64,000 nt of DNA from Megalopta genalis (GCF_051020955.1 NW_027477025.1:1-64000), one strand, 5' to 3'. Numbered from the stretch's first letter, positions 11,141 to 24,416 are shown. The notes: generated from the sequence alone by a model not told the origin. Numbers and translations are program-made.

Positions 11141-13868
11141 GCTTCAAATACTTGCGATATAAATGATTTAGCTTCAACTGGAAGCGAATCAGCGAGTTAG
11201 CTTCTCATCCATGCGAAACAAATGATTTTGATTCAAATACTTGCGGTATAAACGATATAGCTTCAAATGCATGCGAAACAAACTAGTTAGATTCACATTC
11301 ATTCGAAACACATGATTTAGCTTCAAATCAATGCGATGTAGAAGGTTTTCTTCAAATCCATGCGAAACAAATGATTTAGCTTCAAGTACTTGAGGTATAA
11401 ATGATTTAGCTTCAACTGGAATCGAATCGAGCGAGTTAGCTTCTAATCCATGCGAAACAAATGATTTAGCTCCAAATACTTGCGGTATAAACGATATTGT
11501 TTCAAATGCCAGCGAAACAAACGAGTTAGATTCACATTCATTCGAAACACATGATTTAGCTTCAAATCAATGCGATGTAGAATGTTTAGCTCCAAATCCA
11601 TGCGAAACAAATGATTTAGCTTCAAATACTTGCGACATAAATTATTTAGCTTCAACTGGAAGCAAGACACACGAGTTAGATTCACTTTAACGCGAAACAA
11701 ATGATTTAGCTTCAAATCAATGCGAAGTAGAACGTTTAGCTTCATATCCATGCGAACCAAATGATCTAGCTTCAAATACTTGCGATATAAAAGATTAATA
11801 TTCAACTGGACGCGAAACAAACGAGTTAGCTTAGAATCCATGCAAACCACATGATTTAGCTTCAAATCAATGCAGAATAGAAGGTTTAGCGTCAAATGCA
11901 TGCGAAACGCATGATATAGCTTCAAATCAATGCGAAGTAGGTGGTTTAGCTTCAAAATCCATAAGAAACAAATGATTTAGCAACAAATACTTGCGACATA
12001 AATGATTTATCTTCAACTGGATGCGAAACAAGCGAGTTAGCTTCTAAACCATGCGAAACACATGATTTAACTTCTAATCAATGGGGAGTAGAAGGTTTAG
12101 CTTCAAATCCATTCGAAACAAATGATTTAGCTTCAAATACTTGCGACATAAATGATTTAGCTTCAACTGGAATCGAAACAAGCGAGTTAGTTTCTAACTC
12201 ATGCGAAACACATGATATAACTTCTAATCAATGCGATGTAGAAGGTTTACTTCAAATCCATTCGAAACAAATGATTTAGCTTCAAATACTTGCGACATAA
12301 ATGATTTAGCTCCAACTGGATTCGAAACATGCGAGTTAGTTTCTAACCCATGCGAAACACATGATTTAACTTCAAATCCAAGCGGAGTAGAAGGATTAGC
12401 TTCAAATCCATGCGAAACAAATGATTTAGCTTCAAATACTTCCGATATAAATGATTTAGCATCAACTGGAAGCAAGACAAACGAGTTATCTTCACAATCA
12501 CGCGAAACAAATGATTTAGCTTCAAATTCTTGCGATATAAATGATTTAGATTCAACTGCATGCAAAGCAAACGCGTTAGCTTCAAATCCACCCGTAACAG
12601 GTGATTTATCTTACATGCATTGCGAAGCACAAGGTATAGCTTCAAATCCATGCGAAACAAATGATTTAGCTTCAAATACTTGCGATATAAATGATTTAGC
12701 CTCAACTGGAAGCGAGACAAACGAGTTAGCTTCACTTTCACGCGAAACAAATGATGTAGCTTCAAACCAATGCGAAGTAGAAGGTTTAGCTTCATATCCA
12801 TGCGAAACAAATGATTTAGCTTCAAATTCTTGCGATATAAATGATTTAGATTCAACTGCATGCGAAACAAACGCGTTAGCTTCAAATCCACGCGAAACAC
12901 GTGATTTATCTTCCATGCATTGCGAAGCACAAGGTTTAGCATCAAATCCATGCGAAACAAATGATTTAGCTTCAGATACTTGCGATATAAATGATTTAGC
13001 CTCAACTGGAAGCGAGACAAACGAGTTAGCTTCACTTTCACGCGAAACAAATGATTTAGCTTCAAACCAATGCGAAGTAGAAGGTTTAGCTTCAAATCCA
13101 TGCGAAACATATGATTTAGCTTCAAATACTTGCGACGTAAACGATATAGCTTCAAATGCATGCGAAACACACGAGTTAGCTTCACATTCAATCGAAACAC
13201 ATGATTTAGCTTCAAATCAAATCGAAAAAGAAGGTTTAGCTGCAGATCCAAGAGAAACAAATGATTTTGCTTCAAATACTTGCGATATAAATGATTTAGA
13301 TTCAACTCCATGCGAAACAAACGAGTTAGCTTCAAATCGACGCGAAACACATGATTTATCTTCCATGCATTGCGAAGTAGAAGGTTTAGCTTCAAATCCA
13401 AGAGAAACAAATGATTTTGCTTCAAATACTTGCGATATAAATGATTTACATTCAACTGGAAGCAAAACAAGCGAGTTAGCTTCAAATCCATTCAAAACAC
13501 GAGATTTAGATTCAAAGGAATACGAAGTAGAAGGTTTAGCTTCAAATCCATGCGAAACAAATGATTTAGCTTCAAATACTTGCGATATAAACGATATAGC
13601 TACAAATGCATGCGAAAAAAACGAGTTAGCTTCACAGTCATTCGAAACACATGATTTATCTTCAAATCAATGCGAAGTAGAAGGTTTAGCTTCAAATCCA
13701 TGAGAAACAAATGATTTTGCTTCAAATACTTGCGATATAAATGATTTAGCTTCAACTGGAAGCGAGACAAAAGAGTTAGCTTCATATTCATGCGAAACAC
13801 ATGATTTAGGTTCAAATCAATGCGAGGTTAAAGCTTTGGTTTCAAATCTATGCGAAACAAATGATTCA
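11141..13868 (+). repeat. 2,728-bp tandem duplication, copy 1
   Basis: The offset to the next copy is 2,728 bp. Shared rare marks are GAATCAGCGAGTTAG with a 1-nt loss (11187 and 13915), AGTACTTGAGG (about 11386 and 14114), TCACTTTAACGCG (11681 and 14409), AAGATTAATATTC (11790 and 14518) and the inserted base in CAAAATCCATAAG (11953 and 14681). Small differences are visible, for example TTTCTAACTC against TTTCTAACCC. This copy lacks 300 bp present in the other, exactly two pentamers. Confidence 0.9.
12231..13703 (+). other. Forward open frame (490 codons); 100 codons shorter copy
   Basis: This is the tandem counterpart of 14959-16731. The two readings begin at the same out-of-frame ATG and end at the same TGA, but this one lacks exactly 100 codons (ten monomers). 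The difference is a whole number of higher-order units, so array exchange keeps the frame automatically and an open frame here says little about selection on a protein. Confidence 0.28.
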
Positions 13869-14958
13869 GCTTCAAATACTTGCGATATAAATGATTTAGC
13901 TTCAACTGGAAGCGAATCAGCGAGTTAGCTTCTCATCCATGCGAAACAAATGATTTTGATTTAAATACTTGCGGTATAAACGATATAGCTTCAAATGCAT
14001 GCGAAACAAACTAGTTAGATTCACATTCATTCGAAACACATGATTTAGCTTCAAATCAATGCGATGTAGAAGGTTTTCTTCAAATCCATGCGAAACAAAT
14101 GATTTAGCTTCAAGTACTTGAGGTATAAATGATTTAGCTTCAACTGGAATCGAATCGAGCGAGTTAGCTTCTAATCCATGCGAAACAAATGATTTAGCTC
14201 CAAATACTTGCGGTATAAACGATATTGTTTCAAATGCCAGCGAAACAAACGAGTTAGATTCACATTCATTCGAAACACATGATTTAGCTTCAAATCAATG
14301 CGATGTAGAATGTTTAGCTCCAAATCCATGCGAAACAAATGATTTAGCTTCAAATACTTGCGACATAAATTATTTAGCTTCAACTGGAAGCAAGACACAC
14401 GAGTTAGATTCACTTTAACGCGAAACAAATGATTTAGCTTCAAATCAATGCGAAGTAGAACGTTTAGCTTCATATCCATGCGAACCAAATGATCTAGCTT
14501 CAAATACTTGCGATATAAAAGATTAATATTCAACTGGACGCGAAACAAACGAGTTAGCTTAGAATCCATGCAAACCACATGATTTAGCTTCAAATCAATG
14601 CAGAATAGAAGGTTTAGCGTCAAATGCATGCGAAACGCATGATATAGCTTCAAATCAATGCGAAGTAGGTGGTTTAGCTTCAAAATCCATAAGAAACAAA
14701 TGATTTAGCAACAAATACTTGCGACATAAATGATTTATCTTCAACTGGATGCGAAACAAGCGAGTTAGCTTCTAAACCATGCGAAACACATGATTTAACT
14801 TCTAATCAATGGGGAGTAGAAGGTTTAGCTTCAAATCCATTCGAAACAAATGATTTAGCTTCAAATACTTGCGACATAAATGATTTAGCTTCAACTGGAA
14901 TCGAAACAAGCGAGTTAGTTTCTAACCCATGCGAAACACATGATATAACTTCTAATCA

Positions 14959-16731
14959 ATGCGATGTAGAAGGTTTACTTCAAATCCATTCGAAACAAAT
15001 GATTTAGCTTCAAATACTTGCCACATAAATGATTTAGCTCCAACTGGATTCGAAACATGCGAGTTAGTTTCTAACCCATGCGAAACACATGATTTAACTT
15101 CAAATCCAAGCGGAGTAGAAGGATTAGCTTCAAATCCATGCGAAACAAATGATTTAGCTTCAAATACTTCCGATATAAATGATTTAGCATCAACTGGAAG
15201 CGAGACAAACGAGTTATCTTCACAATCACGCGAAACAAATGATTTAGCTTCAAATTCTTGCGATATAAATGATTTAGATTCAACTGCATGCAAAGCAAAC
15301 GCGTTAGCTTCAAATCCACCCGTAACAGGTGATTTATCTTACATGCATTGCGAAGCACAAGGTATAGCTTCAAATCCATGCGAAACAAATGATTTAGCTT
15401 CAAATACTTGCGATATAAATGATTTAGCCTCAACTGGAAGCGAGACAAACGAGTTAGCTTCACTTTCACGCGAAACAAATGATGTAGCTTCAAACCAATG
15501 CGAAGTAGAAGGTTTAGCTTCATATCCATGCGAAACAAATGATTTAGCTTCAAATTCTTGCGATATAAATGATTTAGATTCAACTGCATGCGAAACAAAC
15601 GCGTTAGCTTCAAATCCACGCGAAACACGTGATTTATCTTCCATGCATTGCGAAGCACAAGGTTTAGCATCAAATCCATGCGAAACAAATGATTTAGCTT
15701 CAGATACTTGCGATATAAATGATTTAGCCTCAACTGGAAGCGAGACAAACGAGTTAGCTTCACTTTCACGCGAAACAAATGATTTAGCTTCAAACCAATG
15801 CGAAGTAGAAGGTTTAGCTTCAAATCCATGCGAAACATATGATTTAGCTTCAAATACTTGCGACGTAAACGATATAGCTTCAAATGCATGCGAAACACAC
15901 GAGTTAGCTTCACATTCAATCGAAACACATGATTTAGCTTCAAATCAAATCGAAAAAGAAGGTTTAGCTGCAGATCCAAGAGAAACAAATGATTTTGCTT
16001 CAAATACTTGCGATATAAATGATTTAGATTCAACTGCATGCGAAACAAACAAGTTAGATTCAAATCCATGCAAGACACGAGATTTAGCTTCAAATCACTG
16101 CCGAGTAGAAGTTTTAGCTTCAAATCCATGCGAAACAAATGATTTAGCTTCAAATACTTGCGATATAAACGATATTGATTCAAATGCATGCGAAACAAAC
16201 GAGTTAGCTTCACAGTCATTCGAAACACATGATTTAGCTTCAAATCAATGCGACGTAGAAGGTTTAGCTTCAAATCCATGCGAAACAAATGATTTAGCTT
16301 CAAATACTTGCGATATAAATGATTTAGATTCAACTCCATGCGAAACAAACGAGTTAGCTTCAAATCGACGCGAAACACATGATTTATCTTCCATGCATTG
16401 CGAAGTAGAAGGTTTAGCTTCAAATCCAAGAGAAACAAATGATTTTGCTTCAAATACTTGCGATATAAATGATTTACATTCAACTGGAAGCAAAACAAGC
16501 GAGTTAGCTTCAAATCCATTCAAAACACGAGATTTAGATTCAAAGGAATACGAAGTAGAAGGTTTAGCTTCAAATCCATGCGAAACAAATGATTTAGCTT
16601 CAAATACTTGCGATATAAACGATATAGCTACAAATGCATGCGAAAAAAACGAGTTAGCTTCACAGTCATTCGAAACACATGATTTATCTTCAAATCAATG
16701 CGAAGTAGAAGGTTTAGCTTCAAATCCATGA
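14959..16731 (+). other. Longest forward open frame (590 codons) in the satellite; probably not a gene
   Basis: The frame reads 59 decapeptides of the form ASNPCETNDL, grouped in fives. There is no signal peptide, membrane segment or recognisable domain; composition is rich in Asn, Ser, Asp, Glu, Thr and Cys, with a Cys in many decapeptides. The ATG at 14959 is not part of the repeat frame. It is the ATGCGA core of a monomer read in another frame, joined to the repeat frame by a 1-nt loss in GGTTTACTTC just downstream. The frame ends at CCATGAGAAAC (TGC to TGA), a change shared with 10342 and 13698, so the stop itself was duplicated. I see no promoter, splice signal or polyadenylation context distinct from the array. 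A translated or formerly coding repeat protein remains possible but unsupported. Confidence 0.3.
15071..16519 (-). other. Longest antisense open frame (482 codons); probably not a gene
   Basis: On the minus strand the monomer reads as basic, leucine-rich decapeptides such as LNHLFRMDLK and LYRLYRKYLK. The frame contains ATG in most monomers (in RMD), so starts are everywhere and uninformative. It lies opposite the 590-codon forward frame over almost its whole length, and a further antisense frame reading FEAKSFVSHG is open over parts of it (15339-15644, 16245-16523). Two strands cannot both be explained by coding selection; a stop-free 30-bp unit explains all of them. Confidence 0.2.
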
Positions 16732-16747
16732 GAAACAAATGATTTTG

Positions 16748-18198
16748 CTTCAAATACTTGCGATATAAATGATTTAGCTTCAACTGGAAGCGAGACAAAA
16801 GAGTTAGCTTCATATTCATGCGAAACACATGATTTAGGTTCAAATCAATGCGAGGTTAAAGCTTTGGTTTCAAATCTATGCGAAACAAATGATTTAGCTT
16901 CAAATACTTGCGATATAAATGATTTAGATTCAAATGCAAGCGAAACAAACGAGTTAGCTTCACATGCATTCGAAACACATGATTTAGCTTCAAATCAATG
17001 CGAAGTAGAAGATTGAGCTTCAAATCCAAGCGAAACAAATGATTTTGCTAACAAATACTTGCGATATAAACGATATTGCTTCAAATGCATGCGATACAAA
17101 CGAGTTATCTTCACATTCATTCGAAACACATGACTTAGGTTCAAATCAATGCGAAGTAGAAGGTTTAGCTTCAAATCCATGCGAAACAAATGATTTAGCT
17201 TCAAATACCAGCGTTATAAACGATTTAGCTTCAACTGGAAGCGAAACAAGCGAGTTAGCTTGTAATCCATGCGAAACAAATGATTTATCTTCAAGTATTT
17301 ACGATATAAACGATATAGCTTCAAATGCGTGCGAAACAAACGAGTTAGGTTCACAGTCATTCGAAACACATGATTTAGCTTCAAATCAATGCGAAGTAGA
17401 AGGTTTAGCTTCAAATCCATGCGACACAAACGATTTAGCTTCAAATACTTGCGATATAAATGATTTATCTTCAATTGGAAGCGATACAAGCTAGTTAGCT
17501 TCTAATCCATGCGAAAAAAAAGATTTAGCTTCAAATACTTGCGATATAAACGCTATAGCTTCAAATGCATGCGAAACAAACGAGTTAGCTTCACAGTCAT
17601 CCGAAACACATGATTTATCTTCAAATCCATGCGAAGTAGAAGGTTTAGCTTCAAATCCATGCGAAACAAATGATTTACCTTCAAGTACTAGCGATATAAA
17701 TGATTTAGCTTCATCTGGAAGCGAAACGAGCGAGTTAGCTTCTAATCCATGCGAAAAAAAAGATTTAGATCAAATATTTGCGACATAAATGATTTAGATT
17801 CAACTGGAAGTGGAACAAGCGAGTTAGCTTCAAATCCATGCGAAACACATGATTTATCTTCAAAGCAACGCGAAGTAGGAGGTTAGCACCAAATCCATTC
17901 GAAACAAATGATTTAGCTTCAAATACTTGCGATATAAATGATTTAGCATCAACTGCATGCGAAACAATCGAGTTAGATTCAAATCCATGCGAAACACATG
18001 ATTTATCTTCAAATCAATACGAAGTAGAAGATTTAGCTTCAAATGCATGCGAAATAAATGATTTAGCTTCAAATACTTGCGTTATAAATGATTTAGCTTC
18101 AACTGCATGCGAAACATTCGAGTTAGATTCAAATCCATGCGAAACACATGATTTATCTACAAAGCAACGCGAAGTAGAAGGTTTAGCTTCAAATCCAT
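16748..18198 (+). repeat. 1.45-kb block, copy 2 of 4040-5490
   Basis: The copies are collinear at offset 12,708. Differences are few, such as CGACACAAACG at 17421 against CGAAACAAACG, and AAATATTTGCG at 17771 against AAATACTTGCG. The copies are far apart and not in tandem, so either a larger ancestral duplication has been broken up or the block was copied between distant parts of the array. Confidence 0.83.
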
Positions 18199-18967
18199 GC
18201 GAAAAAATGATTTAGCTTCAAATACTTGCGATATAAATGATTTAGCTTCAATTGGAAGCGATACAAGCTAGTTAGCTTCTAATCCATGCGAAAAAAAAGA
18301 TTTAGCTTCAAATACTTGCGATATAAACGATATAGCTTCAAATGCATGCCAAACAAACGAGTTAGCTTCACATTCATTCGAAACACATGATTTAGCTTCA
18401 AATCAATGCGAAGAAGAAGGTTTAGCTTCAAATCCATGCGAAACAAACGAGTTAGCTTCAAATCGACGCGAAACACATGATTTATCTTCCATGCATTGCG
18501 AAGTAGAAGGTTTAGCTTCAAATCCAAGAGAAACAAATGATTTTGCTTCAAATACTTGCGATATAAATGATTTACATTCAACTGGAAGCAAAACAAGCGA
18601 GTTAGCTTCAAATCCATTCAAAACACGAGATTTAGATTCAAAGGAATACGAAGTAGAAGGTTTAGCTTCAAATCCATGCGAAACAAATGATTTAGCTTCA
18701 AATACTTGCGATATAAACGATATAGCTACAAATGCATGCGAAAAAAACGAGTTAGCTTCACAGTCATTCGAAACACATGATTTATCTTCAAATCAATGCG
18801 AAGTAGAAGGTTTAGCTTCAAATCCATGAGAAACAAATGATTTTGCTTCAAATACTTGCGATATAAATGATTTAGCTTTAACTGGAAGCGAAACAAGCGA
18901 GTTAGCTTCAAATCCATCCGAAACACATGATTTGTCTTCAAAGGAATACGAAGTAGAAGGTTTAGCT

Positions 18968-19628
18968 TCAAATCCATGCGAAACAAATGATTTAGCTTCA
19001 AATACTTGCGATATAAATGATTTAGCTTCAACTGGAAGCGAGACAAAAGAGTTAGCTTCATATTCATGCGAAACACATGATTTAGGTTCAAATCAATGCG
19101 AGGTTAAAGCTTTGGTTTCAAATCTATGCGAAACAAATGATTTAGCTTCAAATACTTGCGATATAAATGATTTAGATTCAAATGCAAGCGAAACAAACGA
19201 GTTAGCTTCACATGCATTCGAAACACATGATTTAGCTTCAAATCAATGCGAAGTAGAAGATTGAGCTTCAAATCCAAGCGAAACAAATGATTTTGCTAAC
19301 AAATACTTGCGATATAAACGATATTGCTTCAAATGCATGCGATACAAACGAGTTATCTTCACATTCATTCAAAACACATGACTTAGGTTCAAATCAATGC
19401 GAAGTAGAAGGTTTAGCTTCAAATCCATGCGATACAAATGATTTCGCTTCAAATACCAGCGTTATAAACGATTTAGCTTCAACTGGAAGCGAAACAAACG
19501 AGTTAGCTTGTAATCCATGCGAAACAAATGATTTATCTTCAAGTATTTACGATATAAACGATATAGCTTCAAATGCGTGCGAAACAAACGAGTTAGGTTC
19601 ACAGTCATTCGAAACACATGATTTATCT
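18968..19628 (+). repeat. Partial third copy of the 4.0-kb block
   Basis: It matches 4012-4672 at offset 14,956 and 16720-17380 at offset 2,248. It keeps the inserted base at GCTAACAAATAC (19296), and at its right end it changes directly into the block shared with 6330-7080. That change marks a recombination junction near 19,610-19,630. Confidence 0.8.
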
Positions 19629-20358
19629 TCAAATCCATGCGAAGTAGAAGGTTTAGCTTCAAATCTTTGCGAAACAAATGATTTACCTTCAAGTACTAGC
19701 GATATAAATGATTTAGCTTCATCTGGAAGCGAAACGAGCGAGTTAGCTTCTAATCCATGCGAAAAAAAAGATTTAGATCAAATACTTGCGACATAAATGA
19801 TTTAGATTCAACTGGAAGTGGAACAAGCGAGTTAGCTTCAAATCCATGCGAAACACATGATTTATCTTCAAAGCAACGCGAAGTAGAAGGTTAGCTCCAA
19901 ATCCATTCGAAACAAATGATTTAGCTTCAAATACTTGCGATATAAATGATTTAGCATCAACTGCATGCGAAACAATCGAGTTAGATTCAAATCCATGCGA
20001 AACACATGATTTATCTTCAAATCAATACGAAGTAGAAGGTTTAGCTTCAAATCCATGCGAAAAAATGATTTAGATTCAAATACTTGCGATATAAATGATT
20101 TAGCTTCAATTGGAAGCGATACAAGCTAGTTAGCTTCTAATCCATGCGAAAAAAAAGATTTAGCTTCAAATACTTGCGATATAAACGATATAGCTTCAAA
20201 TGCATGCCAAACAAACGAGTTAGCTTCACATTCATTCGAAACACATGATTTAGCTCCAAATCAATGCGAAGAAGAAGGTTTAGCTTCAAATCCATTCGAA
20301 ACAAATGATTTAGCTTCAAATACTTCCGATATAAATGATTTAGCTTCAACTGGAAGCG
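19608..20358 (+). repeat. 0.75-kb block, copy 2 of 6330-7080
   Basis: The match runs at offset 13,278, with isolated differences such as GATTTAGATTC at 20070 instead of GATTTAGCTTC. Together with the preceding block it makes 19.0-20.4 kb a splice of two pieces that lie 1.7 kb apart near the left end of the window. Confidence 0.76.
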
Positions 20359-20849
20359 AGACAAACGTGTTAGCTTCACATTCGTACGAAACACACGAAT
20401 TAGCTTCAAATCAATGCGAAGAAGAAGGTTTAGCTTCAAATCCATTCGAAACAAATGATTTAGCTTCAAATACTTGCGATATAAATGATTTAGCATCAAC
20501 TGCATGCGAAACAATCGAGTTAGATTCAAATCCATGCGAAACATATGATTTATCTTCAAATCAATGCGAAGTAGAAGATTTAGCTTCAAATGCATGCGAA
20601 ATAAATGATTTAGCTTCAAATACTTGCGATATAAATGATTTAGCTTCAACTGCATGCGAAACATTCGAGTTAGATTCAAATCCATGCGAAACACATGATT
20701 TAGCATCAAATCAATGCGAAGAAGAAGGTTTAGCTTCAAATCCATGCGAAACAAATGATTTAGCTTCAAATACTAGCGATATGAATGATATAGCTTCAAC
20801 TGGGAGCGAAACAAGCGAGTTAGCTTCTAATCCATGCGAAACAAGTGAT

Positions 20850-22292
20850 TTAGCTTCAAATACTTGCGATATAAATGATTTAGCTTCAACTGCATGCGAA
20901 ACAATCGAGTTAGATTCAAATCCATGCGAAACACATGATTTATCTTCAAAGCAACGCGATGTAGAAGGTTTAGCTTCAAATCCATGCGAAACAAATGATT
21001 TTGCTTCAAATACTTGCGATATAATTGATTTAGATTCAACTGCATACGAAACAAACAAGCTAGATTCAAATCAATGCGAAAAACGAGATTTAGATTTAAA
21101 TCAATGCCGAGTAAAAGTTTTAGCTTCAAATCCATGCGAAACAAATGATTTAGCTTCAAATACTTGCGATATAAACGTTATAGCTTCAAATGCATGCGAA
21201 ACAAACGAGTTAGCTTCACAGTCATTCGAAACACATGATTTATCTTCAAATCCATGCGAAGTAGAAGGTTTAGCTTCAAATCCATGCGAAACAAATGATT
21301 TACCTTCAAGTACTAGCGATATAAATGATTTAGCTTCATCTGGAAGCGAAACGAGCGAGTTAGCTTCTAATCCATGCGAGAAAAATGATTTAGATCAAAT
21401 ACTTGCGATATAAATGATTTAGATTCAACTGGAAGTGGAACAAGCGAGTTAGCTTCAAATCCATGCGAAACACATGATTTATCTTCAAAGCAACGCGAAG
21501 TAGAAGGTTAGCTCCAAATCCATTCGAAACAAATGATTTAGCTTCAAATACTTGCGATATAAATGATTTAGCATCAACTGCATGCGAAACAATCGAGTTA
21601 GATTCAAATCCATGCGAAACACATGATTTATCTTCAAATCAATACGAAGTAGAAGATTTAGCTTCAAATGCATGCGAAATAAATGATTTAGCTTCAAACA
21701 CTTGCGTTATAAATGATTTAGCTTCAACTGCATGCGAAACATTCGAGTTAGATTCAAATCCATGCCAAACACATGATTTATCTACAAAGCAACGCGAAGT
21801 AGAAGGTTTAGCTGCAAATCCATGCGAGAAAATGATTTAGCTTCAAATACTTGCGATATAAATGATTTAGCTTCAATTGGAAGCGATACAAGCGAGTTAG
21901 CTTCTAATCCATGCGAAAAAAAAGATTTAGCTTTAAATACTTGCGATATAAACGATATAGCTTCAAATGCATGCCAAACAAACGAGTTAGCTTCACATTC
22001 ATTCGAAACACATGATTTAGCTTCAAATCAATGCGAAGAAGAAGGTTTAGCTTCAAATCCATTCGAAATAAATGATTTAGCTTCAAATACTTGCGATATA
22101 AATGATTTAGCATCAACTGCATGCGAAACAATCGAGTTAGATTCAAATCCATGCGAAACACATGATTTATCTTCAAATCAATGCGAAGTAGAAGATTTAA
22201 CTTCAAATGCATGCGAAATAAATGATTTAGCTTCAAATACTTGCGATATAAATGATTTAGCTTCAACTGCATGCGAAACATTCGAGTTAGAT
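20850..22292 (+). repeat. 1,617-bp period duplication, copy 1
   Basis: It matches 22467-23909 at a constant offset of 1,617. Shared marks include GCATACGAAACAAACAAGC (21042 and 22659), the shortened GGTTAGCTCC (21508 and 23125), CCATGCCAAACAC (21762 and 23379) and CCATGCGAGAAAATG with a 1-nt loss (21820 and 23437). The 174 bp between the copies (22293-22466) is ordinary satellite carrying ATGCTAAGTAGACGG. Confidence 0.88.
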
Positions 22293-22466
22293 TCTAATCC
22301 ATGCGAAACAAGTGATTTAGCTTCAAATACTTGCGATATAAACGATATAGCTTCAAACGCAAGCGAAACAAACGAGTTAGCTTCACATTCATTCGAAACA
22401 CATGACTTAGGTTCAAATCAATGCTAAGTAGACGGTTTAACTTCAAAACGATGCGAAACAAATGAT

Positions 22467-23909
22467 TTAGCTTCAAATACTTGCAATATAAATGATTTAG
22501 CTTCAACTGCATGCGAAACAATCGAGTTAGATTCAAATCCATGCGAAACACATGATTTATCTTCAAAGCAACGCGATGTAGAAGGTTTAGCTTCAAATCC
22601 ATGCGAAACAAATGATTTTGCTTCAAATACTTGCGATATAATTGATTTAGATTCAACTGCATACGAAACAAACAAGCTAGATTCAAATCAATGCGAAAAA
22701 CGAGATTTAGATTTAAATCAATGCCGAGTAAAAGTTTTAGCTTCAAATCCATGCGAAACAAATGATTTAGCTTCAAATACTTGCGATATAAACGTTATAG
22801 CTTCAAATGCATGCGAAACAAACGAGTTAGCTTCACAGTCATTCGAAACACATGATTTATCTTCAAATCCATGCGAAGTAGAAGGTTTAGCTTCAAATCC
22901 ATGCGAAACAAATGATTTACCTTCAAGTACTAGCGATATAAATGATTTAGCTTCATCTGGAAGCGAAACGAGCGAGTTAGCTTCTAATCCATGCGAGAAA
23001 AATGATTTAGATCAAATACTTGCGATATAAATGATTTAGATTCAACTGGAAGTGGAACAAGCGAGTTAGCTTCAAATCCATGCGAAACACATGATTTATC
23101 TTCAAAGCAACGCGAAGTAGAAGGTTAGCTCCAAATCCATTCGAAACAAATGATTTAGCTTCAAATACTTGCGATATAAATGATTTAGCATCAACTGCAT
23201 GCGAAACAATCGAGTTAGATTCAAATCCATGCGAAACACATGATTTATCTTCAAATCAATACGAAGTAGAAGATTTAGCTTCAAATGCATGCGAAATAAA
23301 TGATTTAGCTTCAAACACTTGCGTTATAAATGATTTAGCTTCAACTGCATGCGAAACATTCGAGTTAGATTCAAATCCATGCCAAACACATGATTTATCT
23401 ACAAAGCAACGCGAAGTAGAAGGTTTAGCTGCAAATCCATGCGAGAAAATGATTTAGCTTCAAATACTTGCGATATAAATGATTTAGCTTCAATTGGAAG
23501 CGATACAAGCGAGTTAGCTTCTAATCCATGCGAAAAAAAAGATTTAGCTTTAAATACTTGCGATATAAACGATATAGCTTCAAATGCATGCCAAACAAAC
23601 GAGTTAGCTTCACATTCATTCGAAACACATGATTTAGCTTCAAATCAATGCGAAGAAGAAGGTTTAGCTTCAAATCCATTCGAAATAAATGATTTAGCTT
23701 CAAATACTTGCGATATAAATGATTTAGCATCAACTGCATGCGAAACAATCGAGTTAGATTCAAATCCATGCGAAACACATGATTTATCTTCAAATCAATG
23801 CGAAGTAGAAGATTTAACTTCAAATGCATGCGAAATAAATGATTTAGCTTCAAATACTTGCGATATAAATGATTTAGCTTCAACTGCATGCGAAACATTC
23901 GAGTTAGAT
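22467..23909 (+). repeat. 1,617-bp period duplication, copy 2
   Basis: This is the partner of 20850-22292. It is also the left part of the larger 4,407-bp period duplication, so by parsimony the 1,617-bp event came first or was followed by repeated exchange. The block it contains recurs at 26874-28316 and, less one pentamer, at 35901-37193. Confidence 0.87.
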
Positions 23910-24416
23910 TCAAATCCATGCGAAACACATGATTTAGCATCAAATCAATGCGAAGAAGAAGGTTTAGCTTCAAATCCATGCGAAACAAATGATTTAGCTT
24001 CAAATACTAGCGATATGAATGATATAGCTTCAACTGGGAGCGAAACAAGCGAGTTAGCTTCTAATCCATGCGAAACAAGTGATTTAGCTTCAAATACTTG
24101 CGATATAAACGATATAGCTTCAAACGCAAGCGAAACAAACGAGTTAGCTTCACAGTCATTCGAAACACATGATTTAGCTTCAACTCAATGCCTAGTAGAT
24201 GGTTCAGCTTCAAATCCATGCGAAACAAATGATTCAGCTTCAAATACTAGCGATATGAATGATATAGCTTCAACTGGAAGCGAAACAAGCGAGTTAGATT
24301 CAAATCCATGCGAAACACATGATTTGTCTTCAAAGGAACACGAAGTAGAAGGTTTAGCTTCAAATCCATGTAAAAAAAATGATTTAACTTCAAATACTAG
24401 CGATATAAATGATTAA
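23439..24416 (+). other. Forward open frame (325 codons), also at 27846-28823 and 36873-37700
   Basis: The reading starts at the ATG of CCATGCGAGAAAATG, where a 1-nt loss moves the out-of-frame ATG into the decapeptide frame, and ends at the TAA of GATTAAGC. The identical start and stop occur in the duplicated copies at 27846-28823 (325 codons) and 36873-37700 (275 codons, one pentamer fewer). A related start lies at 21822. Of all frames in the window this is the one most faithfully re-copied, but the copying is explained by the 4.4-kb and 8-kb duplications. Confidence 0.27.

Larger units (their letters stand above)
13869..16896 (+). repeat. 2,728-bp tandem duplication, copy 2 (300 bp longer)
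   Basis: This is the direct tandem partner of 11141-13868. Near 16040-16340 it holds ten monomers absent from copy 1, with cassettes reading STACETNKL, NPCKTRDL, NHCRVEVL and NACETNEL, SQSFETHDL, NQCDVEGL. Because the same ten monomers occur at 9648-9947, the likely event is loss from copy 1 rather than gain here. The right end passes into the block shared with 4040-5490. Confidence 0.9.

Noticed and set aside
15071..16519. Basic leucine-rich antisense protein (LNHLFRMDLK repeats)
   Set aside because: It is the reverse reading of the same stop-free monomer, lies opposite the forward frame, and has no independent start, end or domain.
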